A stretch of DNA of 64,000 nt, taken from NCBI RefSeq assembly GCF_018070325.1, contig NZ_JAGPXY010000014.1:1-64000 (forward strand), read 5' to 3'. Positions within the stretch are counted from its first letter, which is position 1, and every line of letters begins with the position of its first letter. Position numbers and translations under genes: made by a program. The DNA comes from Micromonospora sp. H61. Lineage in GTDB: Bacteria; Actinomycetota; Actinomycetes; Mycobacteriales; Micromonosporaceae. Positions 1-7,892 of this stretch are shown piece after piece. The notes beneath the pieces were generated by a model that saw nothing but the letters and a program-made list of their open reading frames with translations, was not told the DNA's origin and ran no database searches.

Positions 1-165
1 GCAAAAACTGACCAGTCCGGGGTATAAATCATAATTGGCACTGGCTTTACAAGCACCCTGTTGAGTTCTCAAAGAACAACCACACACCGACCAGAAGCCC
101 CACCACAGTGGAACCCCAACCGGGGCTTTTCGTACCGCGTCCCCGCCGCTCTCGCGCCGGGCACT
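1..165 (-). other. rRNA operon leader (16S gene off left edge)
   Basis: Read on the minus strand, positions 58-81 contain the conserved actinobacterial pre-16S leader element (TTGTTCTTTGAGAACTCAAC), followed toward position 1 by the typical GGTGCTTG...GCCAGTGCC...TATACCCCGGAC leader sequence. In actinobacteria this precedes the 16S rRNA gene and carries antitermination and processing signals. The 16S gene itself is not in the window and should start a short distance left of position 1. No protein is encoded here. Confidence 0.8.
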
Positions 166-171
166 TTTACT

Positions 172-200
172 ACGTTACCTCACCGTCTTCGCCGTGTCAA
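172..200 (-). promoter_or_regulatory. rRNA promoter, proximal
   Basis: On the minus strand a consensus -35 hexamer TTGACA (195-200) is followed after 17 nt by TAACGT (172-177) as the -10. It lies directly upstream of the rRNA leader and transcribes leftward. This is the best-matched sigma70-type promoter of the rRNA region. Confidence 0.7.
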
Positions 201-512
201 ACCGTGTGTCCCGGTCTGTCATGCTTCGTACGGGTCAGCGCCGGCGCACTCACGCAGCAGCGAACCGCTGCGTCAGGTCGTCGGATTCAGCAGACCGGCC
301 GCTGCGGTTTCCCGCAGTCTCGCCCGGTTCCCTGCCGGTCGTGAACCTTACCCGGTCGGCTTCGCCGCACCAAATCCGCCTCGCGGCCGATCCGGCGAGC
401 CCCGCCCGGACCGCGTCTCCCAGAAGTGAACCCCTGCTTGACCCGGTTGCCATCCCGTTTCGGTGCTCTAGGACCTTCGTCCCGTTTGCCCCGTTCCGCG
501 CTGGCAGAGAGA

Positions 513-542
513 AAGTTACGCGTCTGCGGGTTTGATCGTCAA
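513..542 (-). promoter_or_regulatory. rRNA promoter, distal
   Basis: On the minus strand TTGACG (537-542) and TAACTT (513-518) are separated by 18 nt. Tandem promoters upstream of rRNA operons are usual in actinobacteria. The 201-512 stretch between the two promoters shows no convincing gene, and 543-671 shows nothing recognisable. Confidence 0.5.
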
Positions 543-671
543 ATCCACGGGTAGCGGCGCGCGTCACATTCGCACGTCCGACCGGTTTTCCCAGGTCAGA
601 GCCGTTCCGTCAGCAGCAGGCGCTCGGCGACCATCACGGCAGGCCGTCCTGGTCCTCAGGAGCGGCGGTGA

Positions 672-926
672 TCAGGACGGCTGCCGCCGCCGGGCGGCGA
701 GCCAGGCCCGGACGCCGAGAACACCGGCGGTGGTGCCGATGGCCAGGGACGCGGCGATCAGCAAGGCGTGCACCCACAGGAAGCTGGTGGCCGGGCCGTC
801 GGCCACCGTGCCGGACGCCCAGGACCGCGGGTCCTGCCAGATGGCGACCGCGAACCTCGGCCAGATCACCCAGGTCCAGACGCCGACTCCGACCAGGAAG
901 AGGCTCCACCCTCGCGACAGCACCAT
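672..926 (-). CDS. SCO4848-family small membrane protein
   Basis: 84 aa. The N-terminus (MVLSRGWSLFLVGVGVWTW) matches the conserved start of the actinobacterial SCO4848 family, short two-helix membrane proteins of unknown function. Two hydrophobic segments are visible, at about residues 6-29 and 48-75, joined by a loop containing DGPATSFLWVH, with a basic C-terminal tail. The ATG at 926 fits the family length (about 70-85 aa), although no strong ribosome binding site precedes it. It stands alone between the rRNA promoter region and the PRC-barrel gene, which is divergently oriented. Confidence 0.8.
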   Translation of the reverse strand: MVLSRGWSLFLVGVGVWTWVIWPRFAVAIWQDPRSWASGTVADGPATSFLWVHALLIAASLAIGTTAGVLGVRAWLAARRRQPS

Positions 927-1118
927 GGCAGCCGAGTATGCCAGCGCGCCTGGTCACCGTGCCCGCGCCGGCGCGGAACCGGCGGCGGCGCGAACGCCGG
1001 GCGGACCGCCCCACACCTCGGCAGGAGCGCTGCCGCGTGGAGCCCAGGCTGTTTCCGGCGTCAGCGGGATGGGCACTGCGAAGGGGGACAGCTGAGGACC
1101 GTCCCCTGGAGGTGCCCC

Positions 1119-1589
1119 ATGCAACCCTCGATATTCAACCCCTGGGCCTGGCGTGATCCGTCCGCCTTGGCCGGCGGGTATACCGAGACCACCCCCTCGG
1201 TCACCCCTCCGGAGGATCAGGAGGGTGGGCACGACGGCCCGGACGCCCCCGGCCCGGGTACGCCCGTCGACCTGGTGGGTTATCAGGTGCAGGCGAGCGA
1301 CGGGCGTATCGGCACCATCGACGAGACGAGCGACGAGGCGGACGCCGGACACCTGGTGGTCGACACCGGGCCATGGATCTTCGGCCAGAAGGTGTTGCTA
1401 CCGGCCGGGACGGTCGACCGGGTGGATCACCAGGAACGCGTCGTGCACGTCGACCGGACCCGCCAGCAGATCAAGGACGCGCCACCGTTCGATCCGGTTT
1501 CGGCCGACCAGGAGTACCGGGAACGCGTCGGCGCCTACTACGCCGACAGCTACCTTCCGCCTCCCGGCGGCATCCCGCGGGTAATCTGA
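1119..1589 (+). CDS. PRC-barrel domain protein
   Basis: 156 aa, soluble. The ATG at 1119 has a GGAGG ribosome binding site about 6 nt upstream, so the open frame that extends upstream is not needed. Residues about 45-110 (VDLVGYQVQASDGRIGTIDE ... KVLLPAGTVDRVD) look like a PRC-barrel: a conserved GYxVxASDG strand, then a VDTG segment and a strand with an LPAG turn. The first 45 residues are a Pro/Asp/Glu-rich lead. PRC-barrels occur in RimM, photosystem H subunits and many stand-alone actinobacterial stress-associated proteins of unknown role. The C-terminus (YYADSYLPPPGG) is low complexity. Confidence 0.75.
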   Translation: MQPSIFNPWAWRDPSALAGGYTETTPSVTPPEDQEGGHDGPDAPGPGTPVDLVGYQVQASDGRIGTIDETSDEADAGHLVVDTGPWIFGQKVLLPAGTVDRVDHQERVVHVDRTRQQIKDAPPFDPVSADQEYRERVGAYYADSYLPPPGGIPRVI

Positions 1590-1787
1590 AGCCGTGGTCC
1601 GGACGGGCAACTGCGCATCCGAGGCGGTCGACCTGTTCGACGGCCGCTTCGTCGGTGCCGTGCCCGAGATCCCGACCAGCTCCGGCGACGGCCGTGAGCA
1701 ACTTCTGAACGTCCTCCGTGCCGGTGGTCTGCGGTTTCGCGCCGGCGCGCGATGGCGGGCGACTCGCTGAGTCGATCCCGCTGACCG

Positions 1788-1810
1788 AGCAGGGCTGAGC
1801 CAGCCCTGCT
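1788..1810 (+). terminator. perfect 10-bp hairpin between PRC-barrel gene and trpS
   Basis: AGCAGGGCTG (1788-1797), loop AGC, CAGCCCTGCT (1801-1810). The stem is perfect and sits 50 nt upstream of the trpS start. No U-tract follows, so it may be a weak terminator of the upstream gene or a structure in the trpS leader. The rest of the 270-nt gap (1590-1859) has no gene I can support. Confidence 0.5.
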
Positions 1811-1859
1811 TCGGCGCGCGCCCATGCGTGACCCACCTTCGGATACGAGAGGCACCACC

Positions 1860-2918
1860 ATGTCCGTCGCACGAATGCTCACCGGCGACCGGCCTACCGG
1901 CCGCCTGCACCTCGGCCACTACGTCGGCAGCATCGCCAACCGGGTACGGCTGCACCGGCGCTACGAGAGCTTCTTCATCATCGCCGACCTGCACATGCTC
2001 ACCACCCGCAACCGCCGGGAGGACATCGACCGGGTCTCCGGCAACGCCCGCGAGATGGTGACCGACATCCTCGCCGCCGGCGTCGACCCGGACCGGGCCA
2101 CGTTCTATCTCCAGTCGGCCATCCCCGAGGTCGGCGACCTCAACACCCTCCTGCAGAACCTGGTGACCGTCCCCCGGCTGGAACGGGTGCCCTCGCTCAA
2201 GGACATGGCCCGCGACGCCGGCAAGGAGGAGATGCCGTACGGGCTGTTGGGTTATCCGGTGCTCCAGGCCGCCGACATCCTCTGCGTGAAGGGGGAGGTG
2301 GTTCCGGTCGGCCGGGACAACGCCGCACACGTCGAGGTGACCAGGGAGATCGCCCGGCGGTTCAACCACCTGTACGGCCCCGTCTTCCCGGTGCCCGAGT
2401 TGATCCCGGCGGACACGCCGAGCCTGGTGGGGACCGACGGCACCGCCAAGATGAGCAAGAGCCGGGGCAACTCGATCGCGCTCTCCGACGACGCGGCGAC
2501 TGTGCGTCGCAAGGTGCTCGGCATGTACACCGACCCGAACCGGGTGCGGGCCGACGTGCCGGGGACTGTGGAAGGCAACCCGGTGTTCGCGTACCACGAG
2601 GTTTTCAATCCGGACCGCGACGAGGTGACCGACCTGGCCCGGCGGTACCGGGCCGGGCGGGTGGGTGACGTGGAGGTCAAGGAACGGCTGATCGTCGCGC
2701 TGGAGGGGTTCCTGGCGCCGATCCGGCAGCGCCGGGCCGAGATCGAAGCCGACCGGGGCCTGGTCGACCGACTGATCGTCGAGGGTACGGAACGGACCCG
2801 CCAGGAGGTACGCCAGACGGTGCTCGAGGTACGCCGGGCGATGGGGCTGACCGGCGCGTACCAGCAGATGCGACGGCGGGCTGAGCGAAGCCGGCGCCGG
2901 ACGGACGCCTCGACCTGA
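1860..2918 (+). CDS. trpS: tryptophanyl-tRNA synthetase
   Basis: 352 aa, a normal length for a class Ic TrpRS. It charges tRNA-Trp with tryptophan in the cytoplasm. The HIGH-type signature is HLGH at residues 17-20 (GDRPTGRLHLGHYVGS) and the KMSKS loop is intact at residues 197-201 (TAKMSKSRGN). The Rossmann fold around the HLGH site and the C-terminal helical anticodon-binding domain are continuous. The ATG at 1860 is preferred because family members begin near (M)xxRxLTGDRPTG; an upstream in-frame ATG at 1824 would add 12 unconserved residues. Actinomycetes often carry two trpS genes, and I cannot tell here whether this is the housekeeping or the auxiliary copy. Confidence 0.95.
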   Translation: MSVARMLTGDRPTGRLHLGHYVGSIANRVRLHRRYESFFIIADLHMLTTRNRREDIDRVSGNAREMVTDILAAGVDPDRATFYLQSAIPEVGDLNTLLQNLVTVPRLERVPSLKDMARDAGKEEMPYGLLGYPVLQAADILCVKGEVVPVGRDNAAHVEVTREIARRFNHLYGPVFPVPELIPADTPSLVGTDGTAKMSKSRGNSIALSDDAATVRRKVLGMYTDPNRVRADVPGTVEGNPVFAYHEVFNPDRDEVTDLARRYRAGRVGDVEVKERLIVALEGFLAPIRQRRAEIEADRGLVDRLIVEGTERTRQEVRQTVLEVRRAMGLTGAYQQMRRRAERSRRRTDAST

Positions 2919-2975
2919 GGCCGGGGCGTCCGGTCGGCGGCAGGGCGCCGGGTCCGCTGCGACACCATCGGGGTC

Positions 2976-3698
2976 TCAGCGGATCCGGACGTCAGCCAGG
3001 TCCAGGGTGATCGGCGTCCAGGAGAGGTCCGGGGTGCGGTCCTCCTGGCGGATGTGGATCCGGCGTCGCGTCGGCACGACCAGCCCGTCGACCTCGGTCG
3101 CCCCGCTGACGTGGTGCGCGACCGGGGAGGAGCCGTTGACCACCGGCTGGTAGTCCATGCGCCGCAGCAGCCCGCCGTCGTCGAAGTAGTACAGCTGGGT
3201 GTCGCTGTGGGTGTGCACGCTCTCGGGGTACGTGACGCGCAGGACGCGCCAGGACTCGCCGTCCTCCTTCCACGGCTCGACCTCGTGCGCCTCCACGCCT
3301 GGCCAGGTGAACAGGAACGGCTCGACGAGGTAGTGCCAGGTGGCGTAGCCACGGAAGTAGGCCGCCTGGGCGAGCGTCCACTGGCTCTCCCCGGTGTAGC
3401 CGGCAAAGCTGGCCCGAGGGTTCGTCAACTCGTCGATCAGGCTGCCGTCCGCCGCGGTGACGGTGACCCGGTCGGTGTCGCTGTCGTACTCGGTGACCTG
3501 GCCGGTGCCCTCCTGGACGTGGCGGATCCGTTCCCGGTGCAGGTCGGCCTCGACAAGTTCGGTGCTGTCGAAGTCGGGGCGGCCCTTGAACGCCCAGAAC
3601 GGGCCGCCGTAGGTGAGCCGGGTGGTGAGGGTCGACGCGGTGTTCCAGCGATCAAGGCCGCCGTGACGCTCGATCACCTTGGCGAGCAGTGCATCCAT
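2976..3698 (-). CDS. conserved hypothetical protein, divergent to HxlR regulator
   Basis: 240 aa, soluble, no signal peptide or membrane segment. It begins MDALLAKVIERHGGLDRW and is rich in beta-strand-like segments (RLTYGGPFWAFKG, LYYFDDGGLLRRMDY, TEVDGLVVPTRRRIHIRQ). This resembles the curved-sheet, lipoprotein-sorting-like proteins often found next to HxlR-type regulators, but I cannot name a reaction. It is transcribed away from the HxlR gene across a 72-nt intergenic region containing a palindrome, so control by that regulator is plausible. Confidence 0.7.
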   Translation of the reverse strand: MDALLAKVIERHGGLDRWNTASTLTTRLTYGGPFWAFKGRPDFDSTELVEADLHRERIRHVQEGTGQVTEYDSDTDRVTVTAADGSLIDELTNPRASFAGYTGESQWTLAQAAYFRGYATWHYLVEPFLFTWPGVEAHEVEPWKEDGESWRVLRVTYPESVHTHSDTQLYYFDDGGLLRRMDYQPVVNGSSPVAHHVSGATEVDGLVVPTRRRIHIRQEDRTPDLSWTPITLDLADVRIR

Positions 3699-3715
3699 TA
3701 CGCGCTCCTAAGTTA

Positions 3716-3729
3716 GGACTAGACAGTCC
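3716..3729. promoter_or_regulatory. candidate HxlR operator
   Basis: GGACT-AGAC-AGTCC is a perfect inverted repeat in the 72-nt gap between the divergent genes. It sits 18 nt from the ATG of the leftward gene and 42 nt from the GTG at 3771 of the regulator. HxlR-type dimers commonly bind such divergent promoters. Assignment to this regulator is inference. Confidence 0.45.
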
Positions 3730-3770
3730 GACGTTAGCACTGTTCGGTGGACGCCCACTACGATGGCGGT

Positions 3771-4421
3771 GTGACTCAGCGGACTTACCAGGACGCCTGC
3801 GGGGCGGCGCGCACGATGGACATCGTCGGCGAGCGCTGGGCTCTGTTGATCGTCCGAGAGTTGGTGTTCGGCCCGAAGCGTTTCGGCGATCTGCGGGCCG
3901 GGCTGCCGAAGGCCAGCCAGAACGTGCTCAGCCAGCGACTGCGGGAGCTGGAGCAGTCCGGCATCGTCCGGCGGGTGCAGCTCGGGCCGCCGGCAAGCGT
4001 GCACGCGTACGAGCTGACCGAACGCGGCCAGCAACTGGAACCGACACTGATCGAGCTGTCGCGGTGGGGCGCCGGCCTGCCCGCGGAGCCGGACGTCGAG
4101 ATGAGCACTGACGCGTTCATGCTGTTGCTCAAGGCTCTCTATCGACCACCGACCGACGCGCCGGTGACGGCTCGACTCCGGTTGCAGGTGGGCACCGACG
4201 CCTTCGAGGTGGGGGTGTCTCCGAGTGGGATCGACGTCGCCCGTGGCCGGTCGGGCCCTGTCGACGTCACTGTCACCGGCACTGTCAGAGCACTGCGGGA
4301 CCTGATGTTCGGCGGCACGCCGCTGCGATCGGCGGTATCGGCGGGCGAAATCGACGTGCACGGCGACATCCGAGCGGCCGAGCGGTTCTTCCTGCTCTTC
4401 GGAGCGACGCCCGACGAGTAG
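3771..4421 (+). CDS. HxlR-family winged-helix transcriptional regulator
   Basis: 216 aa. Residues about 1-100 are a classic HxlR wHTH (TYQDACGAARTMDIVGERWA, GPKRFGDLRAGLPKASQNVLSQRL, LTERGQQLEP). The C-terminal 100 residues (VTARLRLQVGTDAFEVGVSP ... DVTVTGTVRALRDLMFGG) resemble an SCP2-like sterol-carrier domain, a known extension of actinobacterial HxlR proteins. GTG 3771 is chosen because family members begin MTQRTYxD; GTG 3747 would add eight non-conserved residues. It likely represses or activates the divergent hypothetical gene and itself. Confidence 0.85.
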   Translation: MTQRTYQDACGAARTMDIVGERWALLIVRELVFGPKRFGDLRAGLPKASQNVLSQRLRELEQSGIVRRVQLGPPASVHAYELTERGQQLEPTLIELSRWGAGLPAEPDVEMSTDAFMLLLKALYRPPTDAPVTARLRLQVGTDAFEVGVSPSGIDVARGRSGPVDVTVTGTVRALRDLMFGGTPLRSAVSAGEIDVHGDIRAAERFFLLFGATPDE

Positions 4422-4560
4422 ACCGGATGAAGCTCACAGCAGCTTCGCGGCTTCGGTGTGGCCAAGGCCGAAAAAGATCTGCCCGCGCCGTGTCGATATC
4501 ACCGGCCCGTGTTCGTCGTCATGCTGTACGGCGACCCGCCGCACCGAGAGGAGCCGAAAC

Positions 4561-4917
4561 GTGAAGTACATGCTGCTGTTCATGAGCCCCATGGTTGACG
4601 GGGAGGTCGTCGACAACGGGTGCAGCTTCGAGGACTGGATCCGCTACGACCGGGAGATGAAGGACGCCGGGGTCTGGGTCTCCGGGCACCCCTTGCAGGA
4701 CCTGACCACCTGCACCACGGTGCAGGTCGGCCCGGACGGCGAGCGCACGATCACCGACGGGCCGTTCGCCGAGACCCGAGAGCTGCTCGGCGGGTACGAC
4801 GTCATCGACGTGCCGGACCTCGACGCCGCGCTGGACTGGGCGGCCCGCAGCCCCGGGGCCATCGGCACCGGATCGGTCCAGGTCCGTCCCATCTTCGAGA
4901 TCGACATGCAGGGGTGA
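4561..4917 (+). CDS. YCII-related DGPF-type protein
   Basis: 118 aa, a YCII/DGPF-family ferredoxin-like fold protein. The defining motif ITDGPFAETRE is present near residue 63, and the protein starts with the usual KYMLLFMSP strand. The GTG at 4561 follows GAGGAG by about 8 nt; ATG 4570 is an alternative. Its stop codon overlaps the GTG start of the sigma factor gene downstream (GTGA), so the two are translationally coupled. DGPF proteins are the standard genetic partners of ECF42 sigma factors; their biochemical role is not established. Confidence 0.9.
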   Translation: MKYMLLFMSPMVDGEVVDNGCSFEDWIRYDREMKDAGVWVSGHPLQDLTTCTTVQVGPDGERTITDGPFAETRELLGGYDVIDVPDLDAALDWAARSPGAIGTGSVQVRPIFEIDMQG

Positions 4918-6176
4918 CAGTGCCGGCTGAGGGGGCAGCCGTCGGGTCGTCGGTGGAGGCGGTGTTCCGGGAGGAACGCGGCCGACTGCTCGCCTCGCTC
5001 GTGCGCCGCTTCGGCGACCTCGACCTGGCCGAGGAGGTCACCTCCGAGGCCATCGAGGCGGCGCTGACGCACTGGCCGACCGACGGCGTCCCGAGCCGGC
5101 CGGGGGCCTGGCTGCTCACCACTGCTCGTCGTCGGGCCGTGGACCGGCTGCGTCGGGACCGGGTGCTGGCGACCCGGCTCGCCGTACTGCAGGCGGAGGC
5201 CGAGCGGGCCGATCACGCGCCGCCCGCCGACGCGGACCGCGACCTGCCCGACGACCGGTTGGCGCTCTTCTTCACCTGCGCGCACCCGGCGCTGGCCGCG
5301 CAGGATCGCGGCGCGCTCACCCTGCGGTTCCTGGCCGGCCTCACCACCACCGAGGTCGCGCGGGCCTTCCTGGTGCCGCCCGCCACCATGGCCCAACGAC
5401 TCGTCCGCGCCAAGCGAAAGATCCGCGACGCACGCATCCCGTTCCGGGTGCCGGGGCCCGACGAGCTGCCCGGTCGGCTGCCCACGGTTCTCCAGGCCGT
5501 CTACTCGGTCTTCACCGAGGGGTACGCGGCCAGCTCCGGCCCGGATCTGCAACGGATCGACCTGGCCGAGGAAGCCATCCGGCTGGGCCGGATCCTGCGG
5601 CGGCTGCTGCCGGCCGAGCGGGAGGTCTCCGGGCTGCTCGGCCTGATGCTGCTGGTCCACGCCCGACGGGACGCGCGTACCGGGCCGGACGGCGCCATGA
5701 TCCTTCTCGACGACCAGGACCGGGGACGCTGGGACCGTCAAATGATCGAGGAGGGGCGCGGCCTGGTGGTGGTCGCGCTGACCGGCCGAGCGCCCGGCCC
5801 GTACGGCGTGCAGGCCGCCATCGCCGCGCTGCACGACGAGGCCGCCGACGTGGCCAGCACCGACTGGCCGCAGGTGGTGGCCCTCTACGACGTGCTGCTC
5901 GGCCTGGTGCCCTCACCGATCGTGGCGCTCAACCGGGCCGCCGCGGTCGCCATGCGGGACGGGCCGGCGGCGGGGCTCGCGCTGCTCGACGAGTTGGCCG
6001 ACGAGCCTCGGCTGCGCGGCCACCACCCCTATCCGGCGGCACGGGCCGACCTGCTGCGTCGGCTCGGCCGGTACGACGAGGCCGCCGCCGCGTACCGCAG
6101 CGCGTTGACGCTGGTCGGCACCGAACCGGAGCGCGCGTACCTGCTCAGTCAGCTGAGAGCCGTCACGACCGAGTGA
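4914..6176 (+). CDS. ECF42-type RNA polymerase sigma factor with C-terminal extension
   Basis: 420 aa. The N-terminal half has sigma2 (VEAVFREERGRLLASLVRRF ... WLLTTARRRAVDRLRRD, residues about 10-85) and sigma4 (ALTLRFLAGLTTTEVARAFL, about 135-185). The long helical C-terminal region includes DUF6596-type signatures (VYSVFTEGYAASSG, LNRAAAVAMRDGPAAGLALL). This architecture, together with the adjacent DGPF gene and no anti-sigma factor, defines the ECF42 group, in which the C-terminal extension is thought to replace anti-sigma control. The start is GTG 4914 overlapping the upstream stop; GTG 4920 is also possible. Confidence 0.9.
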   Translation: MTVPAEGAAVGSSVEAVFREERGRLLASLVRRFGDLDLAEEVTSEAIEAALTHWPTDGVPSRPGAWLLTTARRRAVDRLRRDRVLATRLAVLQAEAERADHAPPADADRDLPDDRLALFFTCAHPALAAQDRGALTLRFLAGLTTTEVARAFLVPPATMAQRLVRAKRKIRDARIPFRVPGPDELPGRLPTVLQAVYSVFTEGYAASSGPDLQRIDLAEEAIRLGRILRRLLPAEREVSGLLGLMLLVHARRDARTGPDGAMILLDDQDRGRWDRQMIEEGRGLVVVALTGRAPGPYGVQAAIAALHDEAADVASTDWPQVVALYDVLLGLVPSPIVALNRAAAVAMRDGPAAGLALLDELADEPRLRGHHPYPAARADLLRRLGRYDEAAAAYRSALTLVGTEPERAYLLSQLRAVTTE

Positions 6177-6192
6177 GCTGTACCCTTCCCGG

Positions 6193-6783
6193 GTGAGTCT
6201 GCCTCTGCCTCCCGGGCCGTTCGCCGCGTACCTGTTCGACTGCGACGGCACCATCGTCGACTCGATGCCGCTGCATTACCTGGCCTGGCAGCGGGCCCTT
6301 GAGGAGTGGGGCTGCGAGTTCCCCGAGGACCTCTTCTACGCCTGGGGTGGGCGGCCCACCGCCGACATCATCGTCACGCTGAACGAGCAGCAGGGTCTGG
6401 CCATGCCGGTGGCGGCCGTCGTCGAACGCCGGGAGAGCTACTACCAGGAGTTGCTACCGCAACTCGCCGCCGTGCCCGACGTGCTGGCGCACATCCACGA
6501 CGCGCACCGGCGGGTCCCGTTCGCCGTCGTCTCCGGCAGCACCCGCGCATCGGTCACCGCCTCCCTGGACGCGCTCGGTCTGCTGGACCGGTTCGACGTG
6601 CTGGTCTGCGCCGACGACTACACCCGGGCCAAGCCCGACCCGGAGGCGTTCCTGCTCGCGGCGGAGCAGCTCGGCGTACCCCCGGAGTCCTGCCTGGTCT
6701 TCGAGGACACCGACCTGGGCATCCAGGCAGCGACGGCGGCCGGCATGGCTTCGGTACGCGTGCCGCAACAGCGCACGCCCTGA
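6193..6783 (+). CDS. HAD-superfamily hydrolase (beta-phosphoglucomutase-like)
   Basis: 196 aa, cytosolic HAD subfamily I phosphatase or phosphomutase. Motif I is FDCDGTIVDS (nucleophile and acid Asp), motif II is VVSGSTRAS, the motif III Lys is in RAKPDPEAFLLAA, and motif IV is VFEDTDLGIQAA. A helical cap lies between motifs I and II (about residues 25-90). The closest types are beta-phosphoglucomutase and fructose-1-phosphatase-like (YqaB) enzymes acting on sugar phosphates; the exact substrate cannot be read. The GTG start lies 16 nt after the sigma gene and it is probably a separate function. Confidence 0.85.
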   Translation: MSLPLPPGPFAAYLFDCDGTIVDSMPLHYLAWQRALEEWGCEFPEDLFYAWGGRPTADIIVTLNEQQGLAMPVAAVVERRESYYQELLPQLAAVPDVLAHIHDAHRRVPFAVVSGSTRASVTASLDALGLLDRFDVLVCADDYTRAKPDPEAFLLAAEQLGVPPESCLVFEDTDLGIQAATAAGMASVRVPQQRTP

Positions 6784-6787
6784 CGTC

Positions 6788-7759
6788 TCAGGCGACCGTC
6801 AGCAGGAGCTTGCCGGCGTAGGACGTCTGTAGGCGCTGGTGTGCGTCCCGCACCTTGCCCAGCGGGAACTTCTCCGCGACGTGCACCACGAACGGCCCCG
6901 CCTCGATGAGTTCGTTGAGGCGCTGCAACTGTCGAGGACTCGATTCGCCGTCGTACGCGCGGACCATGACGCCCGACCGCTCCTGCGGCTCCGGCCGCAC
7001 CCCGTGGGCGAACGCGACGACCCCGCCGTCGGCCAGCGCCTCGGTCAGCCGGTCCAGCGTCGCGCCGCCGGCCATCGCCAGGATGGCGTTCACCCCGCCC
7101 GGCGCCGCGTCCCGGATCCGGGCCAGCACGTCGGTCATGTCGCCGTGGCCGTCGAGGGACACGTCGGCGCCGAGTCGGGTCACCAGCGCGACGCCGTCCG
7201 CCCCGGACGCCACGGCGATCACGTTCAGCTCCTGCCGCTTCGCCAACTGCACGGCCAGGTGGCCCTGACCGCCGCTCGCACCGAAGATCAGCAGCCAGGC
7301 GCCGGCCGACAGGCTGATCGCGTCGAGCCCGGCCAGCGCGGTCAGCGCGTCGGTGGGCATGGCACCGGCGTGTTCGGCAGGCACGCCGTCGGGCACCTTC
7401 GCCGCGTACTCCGCCTTGACCGACGCGTACTCGGCGTAGAAGCCGCCCTTCGGGCGAGCGGTGGCGGAGACGTAGACCAGGTCGCCCACCGCCAGGCCGG
7501 TCACCTTGCTGCCGGCCGCGATCACGGTTCCGGCGCCGTCGGAGCCGGGCACGATCGGGAGCGCCGAGCCCTCCGGCACCAGCACACCCTCGCGCTCGTA
7601 CGCGTCCCACACCCCGACACCTGCGCTCAGGACCTTGATCAGCACCTCGTCGTCGGCGACCTGCGGGATCGGCAGCTTCCGCAGGGTGATCACCTCCGGC
7701 CCGCCGAACTCGTCGAAGGCCGCGGCCTGCATCCGCTCTGGCACATCCCCGTCAACCAT
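6788..7759 (-). CDS. zinc-less NADP-dependent alcohol dehydrogenase / quinone reductase (MDR)
   Basis: 323 aa, medium-chain dehydrogenase/reductase. It has an N-terminal GroES-like domain (AAAFDEFGGPEVITLRKLPI, IPGSDG-type turn IVPGSDGAGTV) and a Rossmann domain with the NADP loop FGASGGQGHLAVQLA. Catalytic zinc ligands are absent, as in the quinone oxidoreductase (QOR) and zeta-crystallin branch. These enzymes reduce quinones or enones with NADPH. The ATG at 7759 is preferred; an internal ATG at residue 10 (MQAAAFDEFGG) would also fit the family. It converges with the HAD gene 4 nt away. Confidence 0.85.
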   Translation of the reverse strand: MVDGDVPERMQAAAFDEFGGPEVITLRKLPIPQVADDEVLIKVLSAGVGVWDAYEREGVLVPEGSALPIVPGSDGAGTVIAAGSKVTGLAVGDLVYVSATARPKGGFYAEYASVKAEYAAKVPDGVPAEHAGAMPTDALTALAGLDAISLSAGAWLLIFGASGGQGHLAVQLAKRQELNVIAVASGADGVALVTRLGADVSLDGHGDMTDVLARIRDAAPGGVNAILAMAGGATLDRLTEALADGGVVAFAHGVRPEPQERSGVMVRAYDGESSPRQLQRLNELIEAGPFVVHVAEKFPLGKVRDAHQRLQTSYAGKLLLTVA

Positions 7760-7892
7760 GTGGCTTCCCTCTCCGTGCCGGCGTCACCGTCGCAGCATGC
7801 CGGCTCGGGAACAGGCGTGGCCCGGGGCCGAGCGTCGTTCACCCACAAGGACGAACGCCAGCGCTGGGTGGGCCTCGCCGGGCGTAGCCGGG

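Noticed and set aside
61..567. Several open frames of about 60-120 codons across the rRNA promoter region.
   Set aside because: They overlap the rRNA leader and promoters, have arginine/proline-rich random composition and no family resemblance.
1594..1770. 58-codon open frame starting GTG between the PRC-barrel gene and trpS.
   Set aside because: No ribosome binding site, no recognisable motif and no conserved neighbour link; chance open frames of this length are common at this GC content.
2953..2983. TCCGCTG/CAGCGGA inverted repeat at the end of trpS.
   Set aside because: Only 7 bp with a 17-nt loop and running into the neighbouring gene; too weak to call a terminator.
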